Source of the DNA: Lingula anatina
Lineage: Eukaryota; Brachiopoda; Lingulata; Lingulida; Lingulidae
Reading direction: 5' to 3'
Assembly: GCF_001039355.2 (NCBI RefSeq)
Contig: NW_019775869.1
Location: 248,001 to 312,000, forward strand
DNA length: 64,000 nt
Under the pieces are notes generated by a model that was given only the letters and a program-made list of their open reading frames with translations, was not told the DNA's origin and did no database searches. Positions 38,201-49,943 of this stretch are shown one piece after another (position 1 is the stretch's first letter; each line of letters starts with the position of its first letter). The position numbers and the translations under genes were made by a program.

Positions 38201-38878
38201 ATGGAGAATTCGTTAAGAATGTTTGTAATCAGCATAGGTAAGTGTAATGCCTATAAACCCCTACGCTCGTTATCGCAATGTTAATAATGTTGTAATGTAA
38301 AAAAATCTAGAAAAACTTGTAAGCTTTGGGTTTCCTAAACAAGTGGTTTGTCTTATTACATCTGTCTGCATATCTCCAAGAAAACATTTGGGTTTATTGA
38401 AGCACATCGAAATGTAAGTAAAAAATAACTGCTACGCTTTAGGGATGCTGACTGGAACAATTTAACAACATCGAAGAAACATGCCGACTTCTGGTATAGG
38501 ATCGCCAACCTCACAAATAAGACAAAGTTTTCTTAAATTTCACAACAAATAAACAAAAATGGAACTTGGGGACTGCTCCACAAATAATAATATGTTACAG
38601 TTTTATGATCATTATTCTGTATGTTACAGTTTTACTTCTACTCGGCGATGCTGACCAAGTAATAAGCATGGTTGTGACAGGAATGGGGACATTCTCGTAC
38701 AATCTGTCCTGTTATGAATGTTCGGAAGCGTTTACAGACAATCTGAAATCGTACGAGCCTTTCACTCCCTGTCAAACTAACCTTGAAGAAGTAGACGTGA
38801 GACCCTGCGGTAGCAGGGATTTATATTGCAAGGTAAAGTTTATGTGTGTGTGTGTGCGTGTGTGTGCGTGTGTGTGTA

Positions 38879-38914
<36 letters not shown>

Positions 38915-39378
38915 GGTTCATTTCTAATGCACAATCCGAATAATGCAACCGATTTGTGATATCAACAACATTAGGCTTGGCTGAAAATAGGAATCAAAAA
39001 GTTATAACGAAAACTTATCCACCTGTATGTAATATTTCCAAATCCATTTCACCACTGAACAAAATGATAGACGAGTATGTCACATCTTTATTATTATTTA
39101 TTATTTTTGTTATTATTGCTCAGGTTGAGAGGAAATCCTTCAAGGGCCAGACTGTGACCATTGAGCGCGGATGCACCCAGCGTTGCCTCCACGGCTGTAA
39201 GTTCACCGGATGGGGCATTACGTTGATGACGTGTACGTCATGCTGCCAGGAGCACGTGTGCAACACAGGGAACAGGGCTCCAGGATCACTGCACGCGCCC
39301 ACAACACAGGGAGAACTCTTTTCCACTTTATTCACAACACTATTAGTTAAACGTGCAATTAATTTACTGAACAGATAA
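38201..39378 (+). CDS. Small secreted Ly6/uPAR-fold (three-finger) protein, 164 aa
   Basis: Three exons with matching phases: 38201-38237 (ATG), 38630-38832, 39124-39378 (stop). Joined, they give a signal peptide (MENSLRMFVISIVLLLLGDA) that neither first exon alone would show. The mature part has 12 cysteines in a Ly6-like order: CYEC near the start, then C's before QTN, GSRD and K, GCTQRC, GCKF, and the family's closing CC....CN (CCQEHVCNTGN). Three-finger proteins of this type bind receptors, ion channels or other proteins at the cell surface. After the domain come about 34 residues with a weakly hydrophobic stretch (LFSTLFTTLLV) that ends in basic residues, so GPI anchoring is possible but not convincing. 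Function cannot be assigned further. Confidence 0.75.
38842..38914. repeat. (GT)n(GA)n compound microsatellite
   Basis: Begins about 10 bp after the donor of exon 2 of the Ly6-like gene and reads through in frame, which makes a longer but spurious open frame. Confidence 0.93.
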
Positions 39379-40173
39379 AAAAGACAGAGGATGTTCCTGA
39401 TACGAACCGTTATTCCGTCTCAGAGGTATCATTTTTTTAGATTGTGGTTGTTGATGACATTTTGATTACTTTTTTGTTAGAAAAATCTGAAAAAGTGACG
39501 CATGTAGGATCAGGATTCCTATCTTCCTATGTAATACGTCAAAAGATTGGTTTATTAAACATACAGACTTGACANCTCAGTGTGCTCTTAAGCCTATGCA
39601 TATAATTTTTGAATCAATGCCCTACAAACCATAACGGTCCTTTGTTAAGTATCAGAATACACAAATTTTAAAAAGGGTTGTATTGCACAAAACCCGAGTA
39701 TTATAGAACTTTACATTAACGATGTCTGTTTTACCAAATTTATGGCAGTAGGGCCTACACTGCAAACCCAGTGCGTTAGCGGAGCCTTCTCTACACAGCA
39801 AATACCAGTGTGTTTGATGTGACAAGTAATGTATTACGGTGCAACAAGCACAATCATCCTATCTGCGCCACACTCTCTTGTCAGGGGACGCGAAAACCAG
39901 CCTGCAAAAAAAAATAATAATAAATAAATAATAAAATAAAATAATAATAATAAAATAAAAAAAACTTATAGTTGGGTCATGCATACAAAATATATATACT
40001 CAGTCCAAATAAAGAATTTACAAAACTGAATTTAAAATGATCAATTTATTCACAAATTTGTTAATTTTCTTTAAATAACTTAAATATCTATACATGAAAA
40101 ATCTCAGGGCGCCAAAACTGAAGAATAAGCAAGCGTACAGAGTAAAGAAAACCTATCAATAGGACCAACATTT
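39379..40173. other. Convergent 3' regions of the Ly6-like and aquaporin genes
   Basis: Non-coding, with an A/T-only stretch at about 39908-39965 and a single N at 39575. I do not see a duplication around that N, unlike the other single-N sites. Confidence 0.6.
40045..40050 (-). terminator. Candidate aquaporin poly(A) signal AATAAA
   Basis: TTTATT on the plus strand, about 125 bp past the aquaporin stop, a typical distance. Confidence 0.5.
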
Positions 40174-43100
40174 TCAAACTCTGGTCGCGAATTCTTTACG
40201 ACTGCTATACCTGTACAATAGCCCGGACACGCAGGCTCCGAGGAATGGCCCCACCCAGTAGATGTAGTGATACTTCCAGATGTCAGGATTGTAGCTTGTT
40301 ACTGCCACCGCTGGACCGAACGTTCTGGCTGGATTCATAGAGGCCCCAGACAGCCAGCCGCTGTAAGATAAAGCAAATAAGCATACGTGAGAGGGAGAGA
40401 GAGGAGGAGGGCAGTTTTCTTTCTTTCATTTTCTAGGGAACTATTAAAATAGGTGTTGGCAAAAGTGATCAAAACAATATACAGCATTGTAAATTATTTA
40501 CCTGTCTGCCTGTTTATCTAATTATTTATTCATTTCTTGCTAACATTTGAATAATGGATAAAACAATGCATTATGTGATCATGTTAGATCCCATCGCTGA
40601 TTTAGAATTGATACCGTGGGTATTGGAAAATGAACCGCTTACCCCGCTAAGATGCAAACAACAACAGCCACACCTATTATTATTGGTGCCAATGTTTTGT
40701 TAGTTTTACTATCCACAGCCACCATCAGAATGGTAAAAACTAACACAATGGTCAGGAAGATCTCACAACCAATGGCTGTCCCCCACGTCACTACACTAGG
40801 GTTGATCGTCTGCGCTCCGCCGTTTGTCATATTGAATAGCTCTACTGGGCTTAATAACTGGAAGAATAATTCCCATAGTTGTCATCAATGCATACATATG
40901 CAAAGATATGTTACACTGTATTTGATACCGATTTTCTATACTAATTACTAGTGTTTGGAAATGGACACTTTTTGTGGGTCTATCCCTAAACTACCTGTGT
41001 TTTGATTAAAAAATGGTTCCCGTGATTTATTTTTATAGAAAAATACACTTTGCTTATTCAAGGACCTTTTTAATGTTCAAACGAATAGTATATGGTGAAT
41101 GATAGGTCGTTAATTGCACGCATATATAGTAAGAGGAAATATGCGCACATCCTATGTCTAATCCAAAAAAGGTGAAACACTAATTTTGCAGGATCAGCAC
41201 TAGAGAACATCCGTGGATATCATTTAAAACGCAGGGGCCGGAAATTTGAAGGATGACTAGCCTATTGTCAATATTAAACACCAAATAAAGTGGGTTTGCC
41301 AATTGTATGTCTAATTTAGAACCCAATGTACTTTATGAGTCCCCAGACATAACACGCTCATCAAACGCTTGAGCATTAGATTGTTGTCTGCGTTGCACCT
41401 CGGAACCCGAATTTCCCAAAGGCGGGATACACAAGATAAACGGTAATAGAATTGTACGTAAAATTCACATTCGCTCTTACTCACCCGGACAAACCCTGCT
41501 CCGACCATGCCGCCAAGTAACTGGGCGAACAGATAGACGACTGCCACAGGAAGGGTTATCCCACCTGCTATAACAATCCCCAAAGTAACCGCGGGATTGA
41601 CGTGAGCCCCGCTGAAATGTCCACAAACATAATTTGGTATATCCAAGAACTACACATGTCATTTTAAGTAGGTTCTAATTTTGTAAAAATTAACTCAGTT
41701 GAGTTTACTGAGTTAATCTTTTTGTTGCAAGGAAAGTAAAAACAATGACACCCCCCCCCCAAAAAAAAAAAAGGATTTTTTTGTGTGATGCAATTGTGAC
41801 AAATTAGCTTTGAAGTGTAATACGGTAATGCAAACCATGGAATTCGCAGATTATGTATGCTGAAAAACCATTGCCTGCACTTAATTCATATTAAAAATTG
41901 CTATTGAACCATGAACTGAAAATGAAAATTACTTTTTTGGGGGAAAATTAAATCAATATTTTATAATGCACAAACTTTTGCGACCAATAACTACTGGTAT
42001 GAGCTGGTATGATGGCCAGTTTGCCTGTTGAATTAAAATGTAATGACTACAGTTGAGACCACCTGTTAATAACCGCAACATATGTAGGTCATTAATGCTC
42101 CAAAACAGCACTGAATAAAGAAAGGTGGCGGGAACAATGGAGGTCATCCGAAATAGCCTGGAATGTCTCGCGACGTAGCGTAAAATCAAGCGATATTTCG
42201 CAGAATTCAGAGGAAAGCAGGGTCAGAAATCAGACTAGCGAATGCTGTACAACCACAATTAAATGCTGACAGAAATTATCCACTGGCATTTTTTCTGAAT
42301 GTTTTCCCTTAACTTCTGTATAACCACCGTCTTTAGAACGACAGCACGCAAGTACTTTTTCTCCATATTTTACGAGTTATTTTTGTATCACTTTCTAAGA
42401 CGACTTTTACAGAGTTTTACCCTTATTGTTAAAAGGTTAACTTCAACTCACGCGAATTCTCGCACGTTTACAAGGCTAGTACCAGTCACGTTATATTTTA
42501 GAGCACATTCAGAACAGATTATCCGCGGATTTACTGATCCGCCGAATAAATAAGGTTGACCCCGCTTAAAAAGCGATGCCCTGATTCCCTGATGGTCTCC
42601 CTGCCTCCACACGCGCCGTCGCTGCAGGCGCCCAGCAATTAAACCTTGGAGCCGAGATTTAATCCGTTAAATGGCGCATTTGGAGGCGGGGAGACCCTCA
42701 GGCATCGCATTTTAAGTGGGGTCGGCCATATTTAGTCGGTGAATCAGTAAATCCGCGGATCATCTGTCCTGAATGCGCTCTTAGCATATCTCGGATGCTT
42801 GTCAATCTAAGTTACAATACAATACGTAGATATGAAAGTGTTGTCTGAAGAAACTGTTTTAACATAGAGGTGAGGGACTTTGAGGGAATGAAATTTTATG
42901 AAACCTCATGCTCAATCTTTTTTTCTGTTACTATCCACAACTAGATGTTCGTATTACACCTTGTTTTGAATCAGGCGAGGTTTAAAATTTAAATCACGTT
43001 ATTTAAAGAGATTATCTATTGTTCACGGAGGTTACTAGGTCAGACATGTGACTGTTTATAACGATACCTCCGTATTGTATTATCTAAAAGGATGTCCGAC

Positions 43101-44971
43101 AGGTGTGATAATGCTAATGCTACGTACAGGTATTTTCTGTAAATACAGGTAAAAAACAGATGAAAATATTTAACAGCCTGAGGCTTCCAGGCTGCAAAGG
43201 GAATACTTGTTCAATCAAGTGATAGCACTTATTTCTATCTGCACAATGAGGAAGTAGCCTCCACCTGTGTTGGAAATATTTTCAAACATGTTGAAACGCC
43301 TGAGAGTATGATTTTTAATATCAAAATTGCATTTCACATCGTCATCTGTTACAAAAGGCTCTGAATAAAAGATATCTGATGTCTTGTTTTTATCCTATGA
43401 CTGAGTATGAGTCTTACATATTAACGGGATATGCTGGCTGCATAGTTGTTCATTACCGCCAGCAATAATCACAAAATGAGGTCTTGACAATATTTCCGCC
43501 GTTACCGAGTATGCTGGTAATTATATAATGTAAAACAAAGGCAACTGTTGTGCTTCTGCTCAGAACTACTTAAAAAAGTGAAAAGAATCTTAGAAGTATG
43601 TTGAGACACATTTGGAAAATCTATTACCAGAATGTACCAGCAATCACAGACTATTACAAACCTGAATGCGCTTTTTAGAGCCCTCCACACCCTCACCCCC
43701 ATCAATCTCTCAATTACCAAATTGTGAACAGAACGCCAAGTTCCTTGATAATACCCCGAACCCTTCAATTTCAGGTTTTCAAAACTGAAAAGATCTTTAT
43801 GTCTCCTTGATCTAGGCTAATTTGAATATAACAACATGCTGATAAAATGATGTGACAAACTCAGGTATGATGTTCGAAATTTGGCCGGTGACGGCCGCAT
43901 TTATTGAAAGTCCCAAAACTAAAAGAAATGAAGCAGACTAATAATAAACACTGAAAAGTGTTGACAAATGACATTTAACATTAATGTGTGCGCCTGAAAT
44001 ATCTACATTTAAAATAAAATTTCCAAAGAAATAGTGCACACATTTCAATTTGTGGGGTTGCAAAGAAATTACCTTGTTTTTATGTTAATGGGGGTCGTTT
44101 ACAGCCTGGTCGAAGATTTATACTTCGTCACCGTTAAGTGGATCGAATATTGTTTATTGTGCAATGTTATCAGGTTTGTCATGTGACCGTTCTTGACTTT
44201 ATCTCACCTGTTATAAACATAAACAGCCGTAAGGATCACGCCCACATGTAACGAGAACAGTTGAATGATGTTTTTTTTTTGTATATATATATATATGTAA
44301 TGCGAACTCAATAACATCTGGAATTATGACAGGTAAAAAAACAGGCAGAATATATCTTATGACCTACAAAGCCACAAAATGAACTACCGTAGTATGGGGT
44401 TTTGCAAGTTTTGCAAGTCATTCCGCTTCATCATAATTCACGGCTTTTGACATTAGTACACAAAACTTATCTGTGCGGTCTTTAGCTAGGTTAGAATGGT
44501 TTTCAATCTAGCCAAAAAGGGTCCTTAGCATTATTTTTCATGTACATATAGATGAAATAATTGTTTGCCACCTGTTACATGGACGTAAATAAAAGATGTA
44601 TCATTTCACTCTAGAGTGATGCACCTCACCAGACTGTTCTGACAATCGTGATACCTAGACAATCATTAATGATCTATCATAAATTACATAGGCATATGGC
44701 CAAAATTTACTGCACTGCCTTCATATATTGAATGTGTGCTTAACAATATTTTTGCCTTCAGTGTTTCTTTAACATAATGACAAACAATGGCAACTAATGT
44801 GCTTCTGACTTATTTGAGAGAAGGGTGAAATATATTACCAGGATTGCGATTTTTGTTGTTGTTGTTGTTGCATTGCTGGTCCCTCAGACGAATGTGCCGA
44901 TACACATTTGGGAAATCCATTAGGAAACTTATGCCTGTTAGTGCTTGCGAGTCTAATACAAGATGAGAGGT

Positions 44972-45028
<57 letters not shown>

Positions 45029-45530
45029 GTGTGTGTTTGTGTGTGTGTGTGTGAAGGCGAGCGCGCGTGCTTGTACGCGGAACTGTACAACTCATCACAT
45101 GTCATTACAACAATACAGAAAAACCTAACCGACTATATTTCCTGGAAATTCTCAAAACATTGAACAGCAATTCACGTTGGAGCGGAGGCACTAACCTTAT
45201 ATGCCCAAAGCTAGCTACAACCAGCGCAATAGTCAGTCCGTGTGCCAGAGCTACATTCACAATGGGCCCGCTACCAGTGCCCACCGCGGCCATGCACCCG
45301 ACGAATACAAAGAGCAGGGTCGCCACAAACTCTGCACAGCCAGGCAGAACGTACTTTTCCACTACATCTTGCTCCGTTGCTTCTCCTCCGGATTCATTGA
45401 TCAGGTGTTCTTTCTCCGCGGACATGTTGTTCCCGTCCTTCGCGTGGCTCGGGTCAGACGGCAGGCTCTCATATGCCCGCTTATCCCGCTTGTCTGACAG
45501 GAGGAATCGTTCTAACGCGTGACTCGTCAT
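40174..45530 (-). CDS. AQP8-type aquaporin, complete, 287 aa
   Basis: A plasma-membrane or organelle channel of the MIP family. Four exons on the minus strand: 45530-45196, 41611-41485, 40857-40643, 40360-40174 (stop), with all phases matching. A 65-residue hydrophilic, acidic N-terminus precedes the first membrane helix ([17 protein letters not shown]). Both pore motifs are intact: exon 1 and exon 2 join to give [13 protein letters not shown], and exon 4 has [15 protein letters not shown]. In helix 2 the usual Phe of water-specific aquaporins is His ([10 protein letters not shown]), and the helix 5 filter position appears to be Ile (VVVCILAGG), as in vertebrate AQP8, which passes water, ammonia and hydrogen peroxide. 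Six membrane helices are visible. The length is usual for the family. The AQP8 class is inferred from these residues. Confidence 0.9.
42501..42780. mobile_element. Foldback MITE, 280 bp, TTA target duplication (Harbinger-type)
   Basis: The two halves are inverted copies over about 125 bp: left GAGCACATTCAGAACAGATT, then ATCCGCGGATTTACTGAT, then GACCCCGCTTAAAAAGCGAT; the reverse complement of the right half matches with scattered changes. TTA stands directly outside both ends (42498-42500 and 42781-42783), the usual target of PIF/Harbinger elements. It sits in aquaporin intron 1 and has no coding capacity. Confidence 0.9.
44977..45053. repeat. (CT)n(GT)n compound microsatellite
   Basis: About 24 CT units followed by about 13 GT-like units, in aquaporin intron 1 near exon 1. 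Confidence 0.95.
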
Positions 45531-46891
45531 GTGTTCTTTCGTGTCGCTGTGTAAATAACAGTAAATATAGATTTCTGCTTATATACAAACGTCTGTTTGC
45601 CAGCATGTCAGACAATGTACGGTGCAGAAAAATTGACAACTAAGTAGGTTTGCAACTACCAAATTATGATTATGAACCTTAAAGAGACCGTTCATCTTTT
45701 TTTTAATTCTTTACTATCTTTTTAGCAAGAGCCTGGGATTTTTGTTTAAAAATCACGCACATCCTTTTTAAGTATGATAATATTATTAGGCTACGCTTTT
45801 TCAAAAGTTGCACGTGAAAACCCATGCAAGTTATTTGCTAGGCTTAAGGCATGATAAAAAGTGATTGACAAAAAGCAAATATGTGGGATATGCTTGGAAT
45901 ATTGGAATTGGTGTTGTGAGTTTTGTCTGTGGTGTTGTGAGTTTTGTTTGGTGTTGTGGCCCTTACACACTTCCATAATCAACAGAACAATTGTTGATAA
46001 CTACTAAATATTGAAATTAAAATAAATATGGTTATATGATTTAGTGCTAAAATCGGTTGGTCCCTTTAATCATTTCATCGCTTCTAAATTGACTAGTGGA
46101 TAACTTATTGTATTGTACCGGGTCATTACCAATCCCAATTTCCTTCATTTCTGTCACTGTCAGTATGGGTTATGAACCATTATCAATTTTACCTTTTTTT
46201 ATACAGGTTTTGTTTGCACGTGGCTGCCGAACCGAAGCCACTTCTTTTATTCTCGACCTTTTAAGGCCCTTGGCGAATATTCATAATAAAAAGGCTTCTG
46301 ACCGATATTCATAACGATGACGCTGGGGATGACGATGGGGTTTAATCAGAGCCCACATGGGGCACGTGAGGCGACGCTCTATCTCCCATATCTATAAGCA
46401 GCCGTAGTTTCAGGGGATTATACCGGTATGACCGCCAAAACAAGAACACTGATTTTCAATGGCACGAAACTGACACAGAATTTGGAGTAAAAATGCGAAG
46501 TCAAGTGACTCATCTTTAGAAAATACAACAAATATTTATTAATTTTCTTATTTACTTTGGAAAATACTACCATTTAAAATCTCATTCAGCTCTTTTTGTT
46601 TTTGTTTTGTTTTATTTTATTTATTTATTTATTCATTTATTTATTTATTTATGTTTTTATTCAGTTATTTTATTTTCTTAAGGGCTACAATTATCATGTG
46701 TTTTTAAGTTGAAAACGGTTTGGTTAAGATTGAAAATAAACGGTAAATCTAGGCCTGAACGCAAACACACACACACATACACACACACGCATATGCACAT
46801 GCACATCGCTCTCTGGCTTATGCCTATACACGCCGAAAGTGCGAGTACGTGCATGTTCTGAAGTACATAAAAACTTAAATGCTATCCGAAC

Positions 46892-47304
46892 ACCAGCAGT
46901 ACATGACATTACTGTTCGAGAAGAAACGATGTTGATTGCTTGTCCTGATGGCAACTGATCTGTGTAGTAATTAATGTTACTGATACTGAGGAATTTTTAT
47001 ACTTTTAAATTTCTAAACTAACCGAAAGCGTACCTTTATAAACTAGACGTGTCGGTGAACTTTTGAGACAAAAACATTTCCAGGTACCGGGCACGCTGTC
47101 AGTCAGTGTGGAAACTGAATAGTTTTAATTTTCTGGTCGTCCTCGGATCAACTTGCTTTGAATGCGCTCTCAGTGTGACAAACCGGAACCTAGGAAGTAA
47201 ATATACCAATGCCGGATTTGTCGCAAATTACCCGCACACGTTTCTTTCTCTTAGTACTTGTTCGTGTACATTGCATGATGTCTGTTTTTTTTTTTTTTTT
47301 TTTT
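46892..47304. repeat. 413-bp direct duplication, copy 1
   Basis: Matches 47306 onward at an offset of 414, separated by a single N at 47305. Copy 1 ends in a poly-T run, a typical place for a contig to break off. A few substitutions near the end (TGCATGATG versus TGCACGTTG) could be allelic or sequencing error. Confidence 0.93.
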
Positions 47305-47305
47305 N

Positions 47306-47718
47306 ACCAGCAGTACATGACATTACTGTTCGAGAAGAAACGATGTTGATTGCTTGTCCTGATGGCAACTGATCTGTGTAGTAATTAATGTTACTGATAC
47401 TGAGGAATTTTTATACTTTTAAATTTCTAAACTAACCGAAAGCGTACCTTTATAAACTAGACGTGTCGGTGAACTTTTGAGACAAAAACATTTCCAGGTA
47501 CCGGGCACGCTGTCAGTCAGTGTGGAAACTGAATAGTTTTAATTTTCTGGTCGTCCTCGGATCAACTTGCTTTGAATGCGCTCTCAGTGTGACAAACCGG
47601 AACCTAGGAAGTAAATATACCAATGCCGGATTTGTCGCAAATTACCCGCACACGTTTCTTTCTCTTAGTACTTGTTCGTGTACATTGCACGTTGTCTGTT
47701 TTTTTTTTTTTGTTTTTT
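47306..47718. repeat. 413-bp direct duplication, copy 2
   Basis: The second copy; it continues into a long poly-T region up to about 47800. Confidence 0.93.
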
Positions 47719-47767
47719 TTTTTTTTTTTTTTTTTTTTAACTTATTTTTTTTTTTTTTTTTTTTTTT
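47699..47767. repeat. Poly-T tract
   Basis: About 65 bp, almost all T, just after the duplicated segment. Its length is probably unreliable in the assembly. Confidence 0.85.
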
Positions 47768-48699
47768 CATTGAAGGATAATGTTTTTTTTTTTTTTTAAA
47801 TTTAAAAATAATTTCATGGAAAAAACTTGCCTTGTTTACCCTAGTGTTAATGTTGCCAGAAAAAAAAATGAAATTGTAGACATCAGATTCTAAGAAGCCC
47901 CTTTATAAATCAGCATTAAATAGACAAAGAAAGCTTCTTGCAATTGGAAGTATTTCCCAAAAGTACTTTGATGAAAACCAGGCCACGGATATCAGCGTTA
48001 TCTACAAAATGTGTCTCCATAAAAGTATGATTAAACATGACAGGTCTCTCATACTTAAACCGAGCTGAAGGCCCGAGTTATTTACACAGCGTATTTCTGT
48101 GACGTACACTTTAAGGAGAAGGACAGACAAGTTTCTACGTCTAATATAGCGACTACACCTTGTCATCGGGAAGAAACTTTTGTTCCACTTCTTCAAAGCG
48201 TTGGTGTAATATTTCGTTATACTGAACAGTTTAATAACTATCTAACAGCGCCTGTGACCTCCACGGGGGTAGATTTACTGGGTCCGATTTTCTTACGGCT
48301 TTCTCCTCGTGAGTAAGGGGTTAATTAGTAAAGCCGCTCGGAAGTGCCTTTATTTGTGAAGTTGAGGACCACAAGGCACTGAAAAGGCTCTGGTGAGCAA
48401 CATGACGGCCATGAATCTGAACGTTAAAGAAGGATGACTGCATCTTTTACTCGCACCGACTTGATTAACATCCCGTGACGACCGAGAAATCAAACCAAGC
48501 CTAGAATCAGTAAGGACACTTTCACCATTGTGTTCGTTAAGGTTCAATGAAAACGGTATTACTCAATTCGGAGCCGAGTTCGTCTGCCAAAGCCTCCGAA
48601 GACTTTGAAGGAGAGCCAAAAGAAACGGATAAACCAATGGTTTCATAGGCTGGATTTGGTTGGTTATTTCCAAGGATTGATCTTATTCGAATATCAAAG

Positions 48700-48827
48700 G
48701 TCGGGGATCTGTTATAAGACTATTCGAGATGTCGTAACTTCAACTCTATTATTTGCGATTGATCGGTGGCTGACATCGTGAAAAGGGAACCCGATAACTA
48801 AGAAACTGACTGCTTCACAAGGCTAGG
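48700..48827 (+). other. Candidate non-coding first exon of the M13 gene
   Basis: The coding exon at 49944 follows an acceptor (TTTCGCACAG, ending at 49920) with about 23 bp of leader, so an upstream 5' UTR exon is expected. A good donor (GGG|GTGAGTA type) ends at 48827. The 5' border is unknown and the start given here is arbitrary. Confidence 0.3.
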
Positions 48828-49312
48828 GTGAGTACAATTTTTCGATTGTCAAAGAACTAGTAGCTGCCACGATTTTCAACCGTATGTCCCTTTGAAGATA
48901 AGGCAGTGGAATGCTAGTAAATGTTTATGTGATCTTGACAGTGCCGACCATTATATCAATGGCTACTTCAAAGTTTAGAGATAACGTTATTTACCGTAGC
49001 AGAGCCCAATAAATACTGATACATCCATTAAATGAAGATATACTGCAAGTGTTTTTTGACAAATTTTTGTACTAGAAACATTTCCTATCTTCAGCACTGG
49101 TGCTGTAAAAGTGTGCACACATGTGTGTGTGTGTGCGCGCGTATGTGCGTGATATTTGTTGGGAAAAGGAGAAGGGGTTAGAGCCTTAGAAGCAAACCTA
49201 TGAGTAGTACATAAAGGCCCCTTGGTTTGCCTGGGGTCCCTTCATAATACACAATAAACACAAAGTTGCAGTTAAACTGTTGCGTGGTTGAAGTAGAAAC
49301 TGACGCATGCAC

Positions 49313-49338
<26 letters not shown>
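49313..49338. repeat. (GA)n microsatellite
   Basis: About 13 GA units upstream of the M13 gene. Confidence 0.9.
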
Positions 49339-49344
<6 letters not shown>

Positions 49345-49943
49345 AGGTTCCTTGCCAAAAGATGTCCATTTTTGTTTGTTGCATCCTCAATCGGACGACA
49401 AAAAACATTACACTTGACACTTTTCTTTGTTAGTGCACGACGTTTTAAATATCTTCTATTTTCGATTCTAAAACCTGCCCTTTTAGCCTTGTCATTACAC
49501 ATACGAGGATTTTAAAATTTCTTTGCTCATATTTGTTATTATTTCCTGCTTTCCTTTTATCTTTTTAATGAGCCGCTAATTTGTCGCCCCGAACTTAACA
49601 TACTTCTGTATTTCAAAGTAACTAAGTACCAGAACGCACAGTACGTTCCAAGGGCTTCCACTTATCACAGCTTTTGATCGCACGTTTGAATACGTTGTAT
49701 GCTATCTTAATACCCCCCAGGTCAAAGAAGTGTATTCAGCATAAAATGTACCCTGAATTTCGACCATTTTGATCATTTTGCCCTATTCTACAGACCACTG
49801 AAGAATTCTACAGACCACGTTCGATCAGCCTGCAATCATTGCGGTTGCTACACATTACAATTATTGTTGTCGCTGCTATGGTAACTGTTCAATAATGGTT
49901 GCATTTCTTTTTCGCACAGGACCGTTACGTTTATTAAAGAAAC

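Larger units (their letters stand above)
45531..49943. other. Divergent intergenic region between aquaporin and M13 peptidase
   Basis: Holds both promoters, a 413-bp single-N duplication, a poly-T tract and a (GA)n run at 49313-49338. I find no supported gene. One stop-to-stop open frame at about 48058-48318 is discussed under rejected items. Confidence 0.55.

Noticed and set aside
44835-45163. Arg/Glu- and Leu/Ser-repeat frames
   Set aside because: Translations of the (CT)n(GT)n microsatellite.
47106-47372. Signal-peptide-like frame in the duplicated intergenic segment
   Set aside because: Starts at a non-ATG codon and ends in poly-T-coded Phe; no homology or splice evidence.
48058-48318. 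Stop-to-stop frame of about 87 codons (contains YFCDVHFKEKDRQ)
   Set aside because: No ATG, no clear splice sites and no family I recognise. It could be a transposon relic, but the length is within chance expectation.
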